Made by a program: the position numbers and the translations under genes. This document shows positions 26,279-38,204 of a DNA stretch of 64,000 bases, one piece after another. Where the stretch lies: NCBI GenBank assembly GCA_964020155.1, contig OZ026548.1, positions 3,502,397-3,566,396 of the forward strand, given 5' to 3'. The notes under the pieces are model-generated. The model was not told the DNA's origin, made no database searches, and saw only the letters and a list, made by a program, of their open reading frames with translations. This stretch comes from Chondrilla cf. caribensis (lineage: Eukaryota > Porifera > Demospongiae > Chondrillida > Chondrillidae). Position 1 is the stretch's first letter. Every line of letters starts with the position of its first letter.

Positions 26279-26698
26279 TGTGTAGCAATCGATGCAATTA
26301 AAAGGTTGGATTAGATTATGACCTACAATTTGCTTGATCTCTTTCTTACAGTAAACATTCAATTTATTAGTTATTGAATATGTGTGTATATTATTATTAT
26401 TTACCCAGACCTGTATTTACCTTTCAAAAATTCATTCACATAGTAAATTTATTGTTAATCTACCACAATTCGTTTTTAAAATAATTGGCAGAATAATTTA
26501 ATTGTTTGGCAGATTAACTGGATGCATATAACTGATTTTATATCATATTGGTCCTGGGAAAATGTGGTGGAAAAGGTGTGGCAGATAAAGTGCTGGTGGA
26601 TTAACGAGAATTCACTATAATATTATTATATTTGATATTAAGCTGAATTTTTTTAATTTTATACATCAACGGCTCCTACTCCACAGTCCAGACATTCA

Positions 26699-27466
26699 TA
26701 GTCTGGCTCGCTAGACCCAATTTCTCATTATCACGCGGAGGCGAAAATGAGAAATAGGGTCTAGCAACTATTGTCAATTTCACACCTTGCGCAATCATCG
26801 CCGTCGGCGTTTATAAGCAACAATGCGTACGGACGTAGGTGCGAGTTGTATGATGCTGGAACAATTGCGATGAAGGGATACAACACGGATGACGCAGGGA
26901 TTAGAGGCTAGTCACTTAGAAACAACATGCTGCGTCTGCGCTGCCGCTAACGTTCCGCTCAAGAAAGGAGAAAGGTCGCTGAAGCGTTCGCACTCACCAT
27001 TCTCGCGCGAAAACTGAACGAAATCAGCCAGATTTCTCTGAAACTGACAAGCAACGCTATAATCATAGTTTTTTCGAGCATTGCAGTGGTCAGGCTGCGA
27101 AAGTGGAGAGGCTGGAGACAGAGATGACTGCTACAAGTAGCAGAATTGTACAGCTCGTCGATCAGCGCGCTCAGCGCTGGCAGCGTAGGAAGCGGATACT
27201 GTCGCCCACTTTCAGAGGTACTGGGATATCTCCAGCCAGCAAGAAGGTAACTCCAAGGCCAGACGTCGTCTACACACTCTTCCACACGCCTATTCTTTAA
27301 ACGCCCGCGGAGCGGCTAGTGCCAATTACTGGCGGTGTCGTTTCAGTTGCCGGCGATTTCATTGGTCGAGCGGAGGTGTGAAATTGACAATAGTTGCTAG
27401 ACCTCTCCCTCTCTCTACCGCGCCCACGCGCGGTGATGAGAGGTTGAGGTCTAGCGCGCCAGACTA
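26699..27466. mobile_element. Unit-B-specific TIR element with hairpin ends
   Basis: A 768-bp insertion absent from units A and C. Terminal inverted repeats are 19 bp with one mismatch: TAGTCTGGCTCGCTAGACC at the left and, reversed, TAGTCTGGCGCGCTAGACC at the right. It is flanked by AGACATTCA on both sides, a 9-bp target duplication. Each end also folds back (GCTAGACCC pairing with GGGTCTAGC about 50 bp inward). A second inverted pair, CAACTATTGTCAATTTCACACCT, lies inside. The interior is GC-richer than its surroundings, with short ORFs I do not recognise. Confidence 0.85.
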
Positions 27467-27822
27467 AGACATTCACTGCTCTCAGACCAACACTTCAGTT
27501 CCTCTTTCAACACCAGATGCCTTCTATACACCGTTCTCCAGTTGTCTTTCTTATTCCCCCATCAAAAGGAAACAAGCCCACTTTGGCCAATCATTCACTT
27601 GACGAATTAATAATGAAAACTACAATCGATTCTTGAATTTCAACAATATTATTACAATGTACATATATATTAGTATGTAATCCATGCATATTCCCCTCGA
27701 ACGAGTATATACATACGAATATCATGCACGTGTGAATGAACTGGGATTTTTTCAAATATTTTATATAATATACTTGCGAAATTGTACAAGCACAGCAAAG
27801 TAGACATGGACACATATCATTA

Positions 27823-28201
27823 CAAGGCCGTAAGAAGCATTTGAAAAGTGGTAAGGCTGTAAAAATTAATTCTTCATAGCTCATACTAACATACTAGTCT
27901 ATAGATACCCTTTTACCATATAATAATTAAGCGATGACATTCTTTTTACCAAATGCATGCTTTGGGGATTGAAAAGAGAGAGGCTGATGAGATTTCTCAC
28001 CAATGGAGGACATCTTTAATTTGTCGTGCACAGGCTATGATAGTGCCATGCAACTGACAAATTCTATGACATAGAGTGACGTCAGGGTTGATTACATCAT
28101 CATGACATGAAATATGGTGTAATCTAAAGATGGCAGATGTGGAATTTTGAAAACATGGTAAGGCCAAAACCTTACCAGCTGCACCACTTCCTATGGCCTT
28201 C
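27823..28201. mobile_element. Unit-B-specific MITE, about 379 bp
   Basis: An insertion absent from units A and C. The ends are inverted (CAAGGCCGTAAGAAG at the left, reversed GAAGGCCATAGGAAG at the right) and it is flanked by CATTA on both sides. No ORF is convincing. Superfamily not assigned. Confidence 0.7.
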
Positions 28202-28604
28202 CATTAGTACATGTTTATGAGATATAAATATGGGAGAGATGAGATAGAACACATGATAAAATCATTACCATCCATCAACCTCTGTACATGGTACCTACCT
28301 ACATAAACCTAACCCCTGTCTGCACATGTATAGTATACAGACATTGATATGATACATTTGATACACTGTACATACAATACAACTTGCCCAGGAGTAACCC
28401 AGCATGCACTGTAAAAACACTGGTGGAAATATTCTACCATTGCTGGTGGACTTGATGAATTGCATGTATCATCACATGCTCAAAATTGTCATGGTTGCTA
28501 TTGGTAACAAACGAAATCAATACAACTATGCATAGCGTAGCAACAGAGTAAATAGTTCGTGTGTGTGGGGGGGGGTGGGGTGTTTGGTTGTCTGGTCTAC
28601 ATAA

Positions 28605-29408
28605 TATAACATGTTCTGAAATATGTCGTTAAATTCTGTTTCAACAGTCCTCAACTATTTACTGTTTCACTGTAATTTTATGTAAACTGTTTTGAAAATT
28701 AACAGTAAACACACAACTCTTGGGTATGCATAAAAAAACAAATTTGGGGGGTTAACAACAAGTAATTCATGTTCAAAAACTCGTGGGGCTGCACCACCCA
28801 CACTCGAATTACTTAGGCATCTTTCTTAGGTTCAGAAGAACCTTCGCTGAAGTTATTACGTTCGGCGAAGCTTTAGCGCACGAATTCTAGCCCAATTTCT
28901 AATTGTCGGCGTTCGAAATCAACCATCTTTATTTCGCACAATATAAATTATAATAGAAATTCATTGTTGCTGTTACGCGTAGGAACACATATTATCTATA
29001 TTATATCGGTCGAGCGTTACATACTGGAAGTTGAAATGAAAACAATATAGCGGCTGCCGCAAAAACGCAAATTTGGGCTATTGTTACAGACACAAAACAA
29101 GCAACATTTATGTAAGATCAGAAGATTCTCTGGGATTGTGTGGGACCCAAGCTTACTTTGTTCATAAACAGGTTGTTATTCAGCTTGCTAGCAACCGGAA
29201 TTTATTCAAAACATGCCTGACCATAATTGTCACCTCCCTAAGTTTCTGCTGTTTCAAGGGATTGTTTGGATTAATGTCCTGAGAATTGATAGGTTTCAAC
29301 AGTAAACAGTTATGTTTACTGTTAAAACCTGATAAATGTGATGAAACAGCTGAATATTCAGGTTGAGGCTAAATCAGAATTTGACCATCTAGTTCAGAAC
29401 ATGTTATA
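28605..29408. mobile_element. Unit-B-specific TIR element, about 804 bp
   Basis: An insertion between sequences that are contiguous in unit A (about 15,130) and unit C. The ends carry a perfect 16-bp inverted repeat, TATAACATGTTCTGAA. The interior has no recognisable transposase; the plus-strand ORF at 29,073 is short and unrelated to anything I know. The exact target duplication is unclear because the site is AT-rich. Confidence 0.75.
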
Positions 29409-30360
29409 TGTACACATACATATACAAACAAATGTACATGACCAACTCCACAAAATAAGTACACTATCTACTACAACATACATCTGTCTACCATATTATT
29501 ATATACACAGGTAAGTGGACAATGTTTGCATACTCCTCAGATCACACCACCTGTTGCCCATCACAACATCAACAGTTGAACAGCTAAAGGTTTGCTGTAT
29601 TCATTTCGAAATGTTTGTGCATGTTATGATACATGCAATTCATCAAATCCACTAATAATGGTGGGATATTTCCACCAGTGTTTATACAGTATCACAATAC
29701 CCTTGAACTGGGGACCTGAAAATTTCTGATTCTTATGCCACTCTATGATAGAGTACATCAACCTCTTTCATTGTTAAGGAGTGGATCAAAAATAATCAAG
29801 GTGTACTATACACTCTATTCTCTACTACTGTGAGACTGTTCAACAAACAATATCCACTGTATACTGACATACACAGTCTATTGTTCTACACACCTCTGTC
29901 CCAGAACACTATGTCGGATGGAGGAAATCCAACAAACTGGATACAGGAACTATTCTCACCTCACAACAACAACTGAATGTCAACTCAGTGCTGAGAACAC
30001 TTCAACCAAAGGTGCCGTCCACAGTCCACACAGAGACAGGATAAGGGACTTTAATGGGATTTAACATCAACCAGTGAAGAGTAGGCTGTACAGGTGAAAG
30101 GGATGACATTGTGTAAGTACTAATATACAATACTACTAGCTGTGAACAAAGATAAAGACCACAGCTAGACACATGACTGTGTTGTAATAAATAATAAATC
30201 ATTTCAGATATCAGTGAATATGACTGTCCATGTCAATGTCCCTAAATTAAATGTAAACTAGGAATAGACAACTCAAAACAGAAATAATCAGAAAATCAGT
30301 TCCATGGGAAAATTGGAAGCATTTGCCACTATTATTTTGAAGCAGCTGATTATCATTCTG
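29409..30360. other. 5' flank / putative leader intron of gene B, no gene found
   Basis: Conserved with 15,140-16,020 and 52,100-52,980 but without a supported gene. It probably belongs to the leader intron inferred for the ankyrin genes. Confidence 0.5.
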
Positions 30361-30362
<2 letters not shown>

Positions 30363-30420
<58 letters not shown>

Positions 30421-30430
30421 ACACAAAAAC
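30363..30430. repeat. CA microsatellite, unit B
   Basis: A (CA)n tract of about 50 bp with a short interrupted tail. Unit B lacks the transposons that follow the equivalent tract in A and C. Confidence 0.95.
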
Positions 30431-30507
30431 ATGCACACACACGCACGCATGTACACACACAGGTCATGTCACCATTAACAACTGATAACAACTGATAATG
30501 TACTTAC

Positions 30508-30740
30508 ATCTCACAGTTATTATTGGCTATGTATATTCAATACAATTATTGAATCCTAGAATGATCCACAGTTGAAGGGAGTGCACACATCACAACAGAG
30601 GAGGCTGGCAGGACAGACCACCTGTAGGAATCTCACAGTCAGTCACGTCTACTAGTACGATGATAGGCGGAGTTTCGTGGATAGTTAGCTACGACCGTTC
30701 TATCTCCTCTTCTTCCCCGACAATGGCAGTATTCCCTTAC
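30508..30740 (-). promoter_or_regulatory. Putative non-coding first exon of ankyrin gene B
   Basis: Homologue of 17,178-17,420, with the donor GAGAT|GTAAGTAC conserved. The role is inferred only from conservation and position. Confidence 0.3.
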
Positions 30741-31507
30741 AAAGTGGTCGGCTGGAGATCACCTACGTATAGATATAAAACTCAGCTATGGTATGACGTA
30801 CACACGTAGTGGTCAACTCAGACAGCGTGGGAAGATTGGAATTGGTTAGACAAGATCTAACCGAATGAACAACAAATTAAAAAAATAACGTGATCTAAAT
30901 TTATAGAGGTGTTTCTAACAATTATTCATACTAAAAACAAACCACATGCAATCTCGTTTAGAGCGGTACACACTTGGACTCTACGTTGAATACTACGTAA
31001 ATGATAGTTTAACGGTCACCAACTGTAATACCTCGCGAAGATGAAAGAACCGGATAAAGACGACAAATCACACGGTCTTCCTGAAAGTACGCTGTACGTA
31101 CTTCGTTTGTGGCTTTGGGCGTGGTTTACCCAGACGCTCTAGATCTCCGCGCGTGTATACACGGCTTTTCGATAGTAAACGCTAGTAGCTATTATTGTCA
31201 CATGCAACCAAGCTACAGATTCAACACTGGGGTGTAAAGTGCATGAACCATAGATGTTCGGTGTTATAGGGTCGAGTATGACATTATTATGGTCTGGCTG
31301 CCCTAAATTTCATCCATACACTAGGTACCGGCGTTTGGAATGATGTGATTAGAAAATGTTGTTATATAGATCTACCACCCTATAGCTAGCATGGAGCAAT
31401 TTGAATAGTCCATAGATGTCAATGTGAGTGTACATGTCATTAGCCTAGAAGCCCAGCCGTGGTATTTTATTATTATAACTGTAGCAAGTAATTAAGTACA
31501 TACATAC

Positions 31508-31915
31508 ACTAGAGGGTGCAGTTCTGGTGGAGTAGAGGGTGTGATCCTAGCAGCCCTGGCAAAGGGAGAGGGTGTGGTCCTGATAAAGAACAGGGTGTGG
31601 TCCTGGTAAGAGAGGGTGTGGTCTGGTAAAAGAGGATGTGGTCCTGACATAGGAGTAGGGTGAGTCTGGCAGAGAAGATGGTGTCCTGGTACGTAGATGA
31701 GAGGTGTGGTTCTGGCAGATGTGCAGGTGTGATCTTGGCAAAGAAGAGGGTGTGGTCCTGGCAAGGGAGAGGTGTGGTCATGGCACATTCAACCAAAAAA
31801 GGATGGTGTGGTCCCAGCAAGCGAGGAAGTTGGTTCTGGCAAAGGAAAGGGTGTGGCTTTGGCAGGTGTGAAGGTATGGTCCTGGCATATGAGAGGAGTA
31901 GTCCTGGTAGTTGAG
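31508..31915. repeat. 22-bp minisatellite remnant at the B / CABIN1 junction
   Basis: About 400 bp of the diverged form of the 22-bp repeat. It matches about 55,460-55,900 of unit D, including the marker GTGTGATCCTAGCAGCC. It joins the upstream end of unit B directly to block X. The ~1 kb that normally precedes this repeat is missing, so this marks a deletion or recombination junction. Confidence 0.85.
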
Positions 31916-32129
31916 GTAGACATTGATAGTTACCTACAGATGTTGATGTTTGAAATGGACAGACACAGTATACATTAAAGAACATGATACTAAGACTATC
32001 AATAGAGAGGGGATTTACTAGTTACATACATATAGTACATTCGTACATCACCGATATCATAATGAATGTACATGTATCTCTAAATGGTCACAATTACAAC
32101 AGAGCAAAATACAGAATGCCCATTCCTAC

Positions 32130-35100
32130 CTATGGCCAGTTGTTTGGGGATCAAATCCACAGCATTTGCATACAAGGTCAGCAGCTGTGGACCAAAGGGC
32201 ATACAGGTTTTCAAAATATCATACAGCCAGTGTATAAATATGCACGTACGTACATGATGATTAAATTGATATAAACTATTATACTCTAGTGATAATTCAC
32301 AGTGGTTTCAATTATTGCAATTTATCTGTATAATTAACATAATCACAGAACTACAATGCTGGAGTTGAAACACTCTCACCCAAAGATAAGCAGAATAACC
32401 AGTTGACAGTTGTTATGAGACTACCACCACACAGTGATGAAGGTAAATCCACATGTACATCAAGGGTACATCGAGGGTTAAAAACATAACACAAATATAA
32501 TGAGATTCGTGCACACATTTGGGTGTGTTGCATGAGTGAGTGTGTACATGTACCTGTATATATGTGAACAATTACATATGGAAATGTGTGCATGATACAC
32601 AAGAATTAGTAATGGCTGCTCACATCTCATACACCCCACAACCCCATCACAATGCAATATTCCTCGAATGTATTGCAAGTGTAACAGGAACACAACACTC
32701 CACAAACAATGTGATATACGTACAGTACCTTGACCATAGCAGCAGTCTGTGCACACAAGTCGATCTTCTTGTTAATCGTACCTACGAAATTATTACTTGA
32801 TTATCACTATAGGAACAAACTACAGTGACAGGAACTACTGAGTTCAAGCAGGATACATCAAAGATATAAGATATAATATGTACAATCCCATCCACTCATT
32901 TTGTAATGATTAACATACGTACCACTGGTAGGGCTGTAGTGGATATACAGACACTTTAGCTTGATTGTCGTATACAATTAAGCTAAAGTGTCTGTATCCG
33001 CTGTAACCACAGCAGAGGTACTTTAGTTGTAAGGTGGTATGTTTCTGTATAAAACAATACAATTGTATACTACTCTCACTCAGCATTGTTATTATGACTA
33101 TCAATGGGTTGCTAGGCGATTAATGAACATATTTTAATAACAATTACAAGTGTGCAAATTCATATTGAATTGAATTGTGAATACACTATACAACAAAGTT
33201 ATTATACTCACTTTGAGATAGCAATGGTGCTGATGTGAAATTAGGAAGCTGCAACACACTCACGTCAGACGAAACCAATACATCTTTACACTATGTACAG
33301 AGAAAATATACGTATGTATCTACAGTACACGGATGAGTATGTGCTGTCACGTTCAGACAACTATAGTCAATAATGTACATTAAGATTATAAATGCATACA
33401 AGCATATGCAGTTTACTGAGTATGTATGTAACCATTTTTACTACATAACACTACTAAAAATTAGTACACAACACATTTATATAATATTGTACACGTGTGC
33501 ACATAATATTATTATGGAATGTACAGATTGGTGTATTGCATAATATACGCACATTTTTTCCAAATTTACATTTTGGCTGTAAGCATGAAACATGTACACA
33601 AAAAATAGCACTGCACACACAAACCTTGTCCAACAATTCAAGCACTATTTTGTCATCCTTCTTGTCTCCATAGAGTTGGGCCAAACACCAAAACACTACA
33701 ATAAAGAGGCATATCCTGCATCTTTTATGGTACTATAGTACGTACCAGCAAAGTATTTCATGTATTATTTCAACCCTGTACCTCGTGGAGCAGCAGGTAT
33801 ATAGGCTGGTTAGAGACTCTGCTCGTACAGTTTGACATACAACAGTACATGATGTTTGTGTCCATGTGGTGACTAACATCTAATGGAGAGCATATGTCCC
33901 TTGGGAGCCATCCATGGCAATGTCCCTTGAAGAAACGAGATGGACTTGACCAGCAGTTCCTCCCCCCTGGAGGGGAATAAGAATTGTTGAGCTACTGATA
34001 AGAAATACTTAGTGACAAGTAGTACATTGGGGTATACATTTGTATGAGATATATGTAAAGAAGTAACCTTTTTCAAGAAATATGTACTGCTTGAAGCTAT
34101 GGTGCATATGGAGAGTAGAATTGGGAGAATTTTAAATACATACTATATATGTTAATGCATGACTTGATCCGCGACTACCTGTACAGTACATGTACATATA
34201 ATAGGTACTACACTAACTCACCCTTTACAATCAAACTGTTTCTTTCTCTTATGATCTGTCCACATTTCCACAAATAGCAACAAGAAACTACCAATTTCCA
34301 AACAATACTGCTCTTCAGTTTCCTCCAAAGGACTATCGGAGTACAAACCATGGAGTGATTTTGAATGTGTAACAATTCTCAAGGAACACATCACATACCC
34401 GAAGGACGCTGGCAGCTGAATATGTTCAATGACTATAAAAATACAATTGACAAACTCTTGCTTCAACTCTTTAGACCTACAGTTACAATAAAAAGAACAG
34501 TTAATATGCCTATCACATATGCACTACTTGCAGGTGATTGTACTAGTTTGTACATATGTACATATGTACGTACATATGCTTGAAGACATGTATTCAAAGT
34601 TACCCTCTGCTCATCCAATATGTAGCTATACAGTATGCATGTACAGTGAATACTGCTGCAAAGGTACATTCTGTACACATTAACACAGCATATATGAATT
34701 ATTTCTTGTTCATGTATATTGTACATAAAGTGTACAATCTCCAACAACACACATGTACATACGTACATCCGGTGTGGGCAGCAGTAGTGTTTGCAGTACA
34801 TAGGAAATTTGCTAAAACAAGTGACACTGTGACTCACCACAACATGTCCCACTTCTCTGACAAGTGCAGGACGTAGTGAAACATCAGATCAATAACACCT
34901 CTACGTATGTGGTAGCAACACAATAATCCAGTCACATACATTAGCACTATGTACTATGTAGCACTATGTTCAAGATGTTAACATATGATAGAGACCCCTT
35001 GGTTTCACAATACCTGTTATTTCGAAGATCTTCAACAAATTTTGGCACTTCTACTAGTTCATTCTCGTGAATTCTCTTCACCATTCTTTCTGCTGTTGGC

Positions 35101-37950
35101 CATAATCCAAATATGTATCTCAACTTCATAGAAGTACATTAATTCACAGGGTCAACTCACCATGAGTGGTGTCATCAGAAACATCATCTCTGTACGGGCA
35201 GGAAACACAGCTTGTACACGACATCAAGTATGTACATTTTCATGTAATGGATATGTGCATATTATGTGGTGCAAACATTATAGTAAGATTTATGCAAATT
35301 ACTTATACTCCATAACAACTTCATTGGAGTACTGAAATGAGTACAACTTTAAAAAAAATGATGGTACATACACTGTACATGCTACCTTATATGGGACATA
35401 AGAAATACCACTAAGGTAGTGAGCATGTTGGTAGCATTATGATAGCAGGCACCTGGTAGTCTATTGAAATTCAGAAATAACTACAGTCTGGAAATACATA
35501 AACCCAAGTCCCCACGAACTGTACACATAATATACAAAAGCAACTTCAACGTTTAACAGTATGTCAAAAATAGTATATACAGTATACATTACATGCATGT
35601 ACATAGCTACATATAAGAAATAAACTACAGTTACATGGATCATGAGAGTGAAGCCACATAGAGGCAGAGCCAACATAATAGTGTTACCATTGTATCATCA
35701 CAACATGGAGGTGTTAAAAACAAACAGTGAGCAGTGTGTCTGGCCTGATGTACATCTGTGGGACTATAGGATATATACACCAAATGTGTTGTGATGAAGG
35801 ACACATACATGTAGTACAAACACATACGTACTTCATATGTTTGTGATGGTTCATCAAACAAGGTAAATTTGTCCAATCTTCAATATCCAATCTGCGGACA
35901 AGATTTAGTCAGCACAGACACAAACGTGCAACATTGGTATGAACCTACTTCATATGGGGAGGAAGAAAATTCTTGATTTTTTCCCATACACTAGACAATT
36001 CAACAGATTTTCTTGTGGGTTTTACCTGCAGTACATTAGAAATGTGTACAATGTACAGTGGGGAATGCAACAATTACTCCCAAAGACCAGCCTACACTTA
36101 CTCTTGAAGGTCTTCGCTTTGGTATGTAGTCAACGGGAAAATCAGGGATTCTTCGTTTCACTCCTACTTTCACATCCGCTTCACTATCCTTTCCAGCCAT
36201 ATCACTGGCTATAGGAATACACAGTTACACGCATAGATCAGGATAAATGTACGTATGCACACTATACAGAGAGTAACAGAAGCCATTTGTTGGCTCAATG
36301 TTCTGAGCACTCACCACTTTCTTGCACGGAATCCATGTCACTTTCATCCATTTCAACACACTCTGTTGAGCACAAACAACACATTTAGACAGATACAATG
36401 CATTCGTATGTTATACAATTCTATCACCTTTCTCAAGATCAGTGTAATCAAACATGGACTCCAAAGGAATGTGGGTATGTAGACAGGACTGTAAGAACAG
36501 TATAAAAGACACTGATTGTACCATTTGTAAGACTGAACATGTGTGAATGAAGGCTACTGGATAGACATTCTGACTTCAAAACAGTTTCCTCACACCCCAT
36601 GTACACAGGACATCACCACACAGGGCATCACCACATAGGACATCACCACACAGGACATCACCACACAGGACATCACCACACAGGGCATCACCACACAGGA
36701 CATCACCACACAGGACATCACCACACAGGACATCACCACACAGGACATCACCACACAGGACATCTCCACACAGGACATCACCACACAGGGCATCACCACA
36801 CAGGACATCACCACACAGGACATCACCACACAGGGCATCACCACACAGGACATCACCACACAGGACATCACCACACAGGACATCACCACACAGGACATCA
36901 CCACACAGGACATCACCACACAGGACATCACCACACAGGACATCACCACACAGGACATCACCACACAGGGCATCAGGAAGTACACACAGTCACACTCTAC
37001 AGGGACAGGATACAGAGCATATGCAACCTGTATGAAGCATGTGACCTTGGGACACTGATCTACTCTGAATACAGAGTAGAGGCCATCAATTACAAGAACT
37101 GTATGATACAATGATACAGTATGTAACCTACATATGTACACCATAACGTATGTACACCACGATAGGTGGGTCACTGAAACAGGGAGTACACGGTATGACA
37201 GCTTCAGCCATGTCCCAATATACTAGGGTGATGACGATAACTGATCTAGAACTAAACTTCACATCTAATGTTACCCAATGAACCATTTGAACTCAAATGT
37301 ACACACATACATATGTACATGTATAGTGTATCTACATACTGTATATGTACTGTATGTACGTATAATGTACCCGTTGCATGGTCTTATGACAATACACTTT
37401 GCAGTAACAAGGGAAGCAAACCTTATCAGCAATGCAGTGTCTGTACACCTGTTGTAGGTGTCTGCCAACATCCAGCCAATGGGGTTGGGTGAGTTTGACA
37501 TCAATTGATGGTGATTTGCTAGTTGGAATGGGTTCCACATGCTCTCTACTACGCAATAAGTGTACATCCTCCATAACCTGCACATGGAACACACGTTGGA
37601 CATTATGAAATCCCAGCAGAATACAAGCTGGAATTTGTAATTACATACATAGCTAAACATGGTACATCATGATTTAGTACATACAATACAATCTCAGTGT
37701 TGCTAAACAGTGTACACAAACATACAGTACCTTGTTATATGCACCGGGTGTAGGTTGGCTTGAATACCTGAACAGACATACGTATGTAAAAGTAAATGGT
37801 TACAGATAACATACATGATATTATTCACAATACCCTTGTACACTGTCAACATTTACCTGTCACTTATGAAGTGCAGTGACAGGTGATATGGGACTACTCC
37901 TACACCCTACACCACTAGGTGCAGTCACCTAACCTACAGTAGACACACAC

Positions 37951-37997
<47 letters not shown>

Positions 37998-38010
37998 CAC
38001 ACACACACAC

Positions 38011-38041
<31 letters not shown>

Positions 38042-38108
38042 CACACACACACACACAACACACACACACACAACACACACACAACACACACACACAACAC
38101 ACACACAC

Positions 38109-38204
<96 letters not shown>

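Noticed and set aside
32160..32280. Minisatellite remnant and X junction as a separate gene on the plus strand (31,984-32,274)
   Set aside because: The short ORF overlaps a CABIN1 exon in antisense and is not preserved in X'.
33780..33960. Longer CABIN1 exon running to 33,790 with donor GAG|GTACAG
   Set aside because: It does not fit the phases of neighbouring exons, and X' has a 4-base difference there; ending at the GTTAGT donor (33,878) restores phase on both sides, with mostly synonymous changes.
36599..37174. ORFs encoding HHTGHH-type or VVMSC-type repeats
   Set aside because: Both strands of a 15-bp minisatellite are open; it lies in a CABIN1 intron and is missing from the other copy.
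37949..38202. ORFs of VCVCVC or HTHTHT type in CA tracts (also at 16,032, 30,247 and 52,949)
   Set aside because: Dinucleotide repeat translations with no conserved flanking coding sequence.
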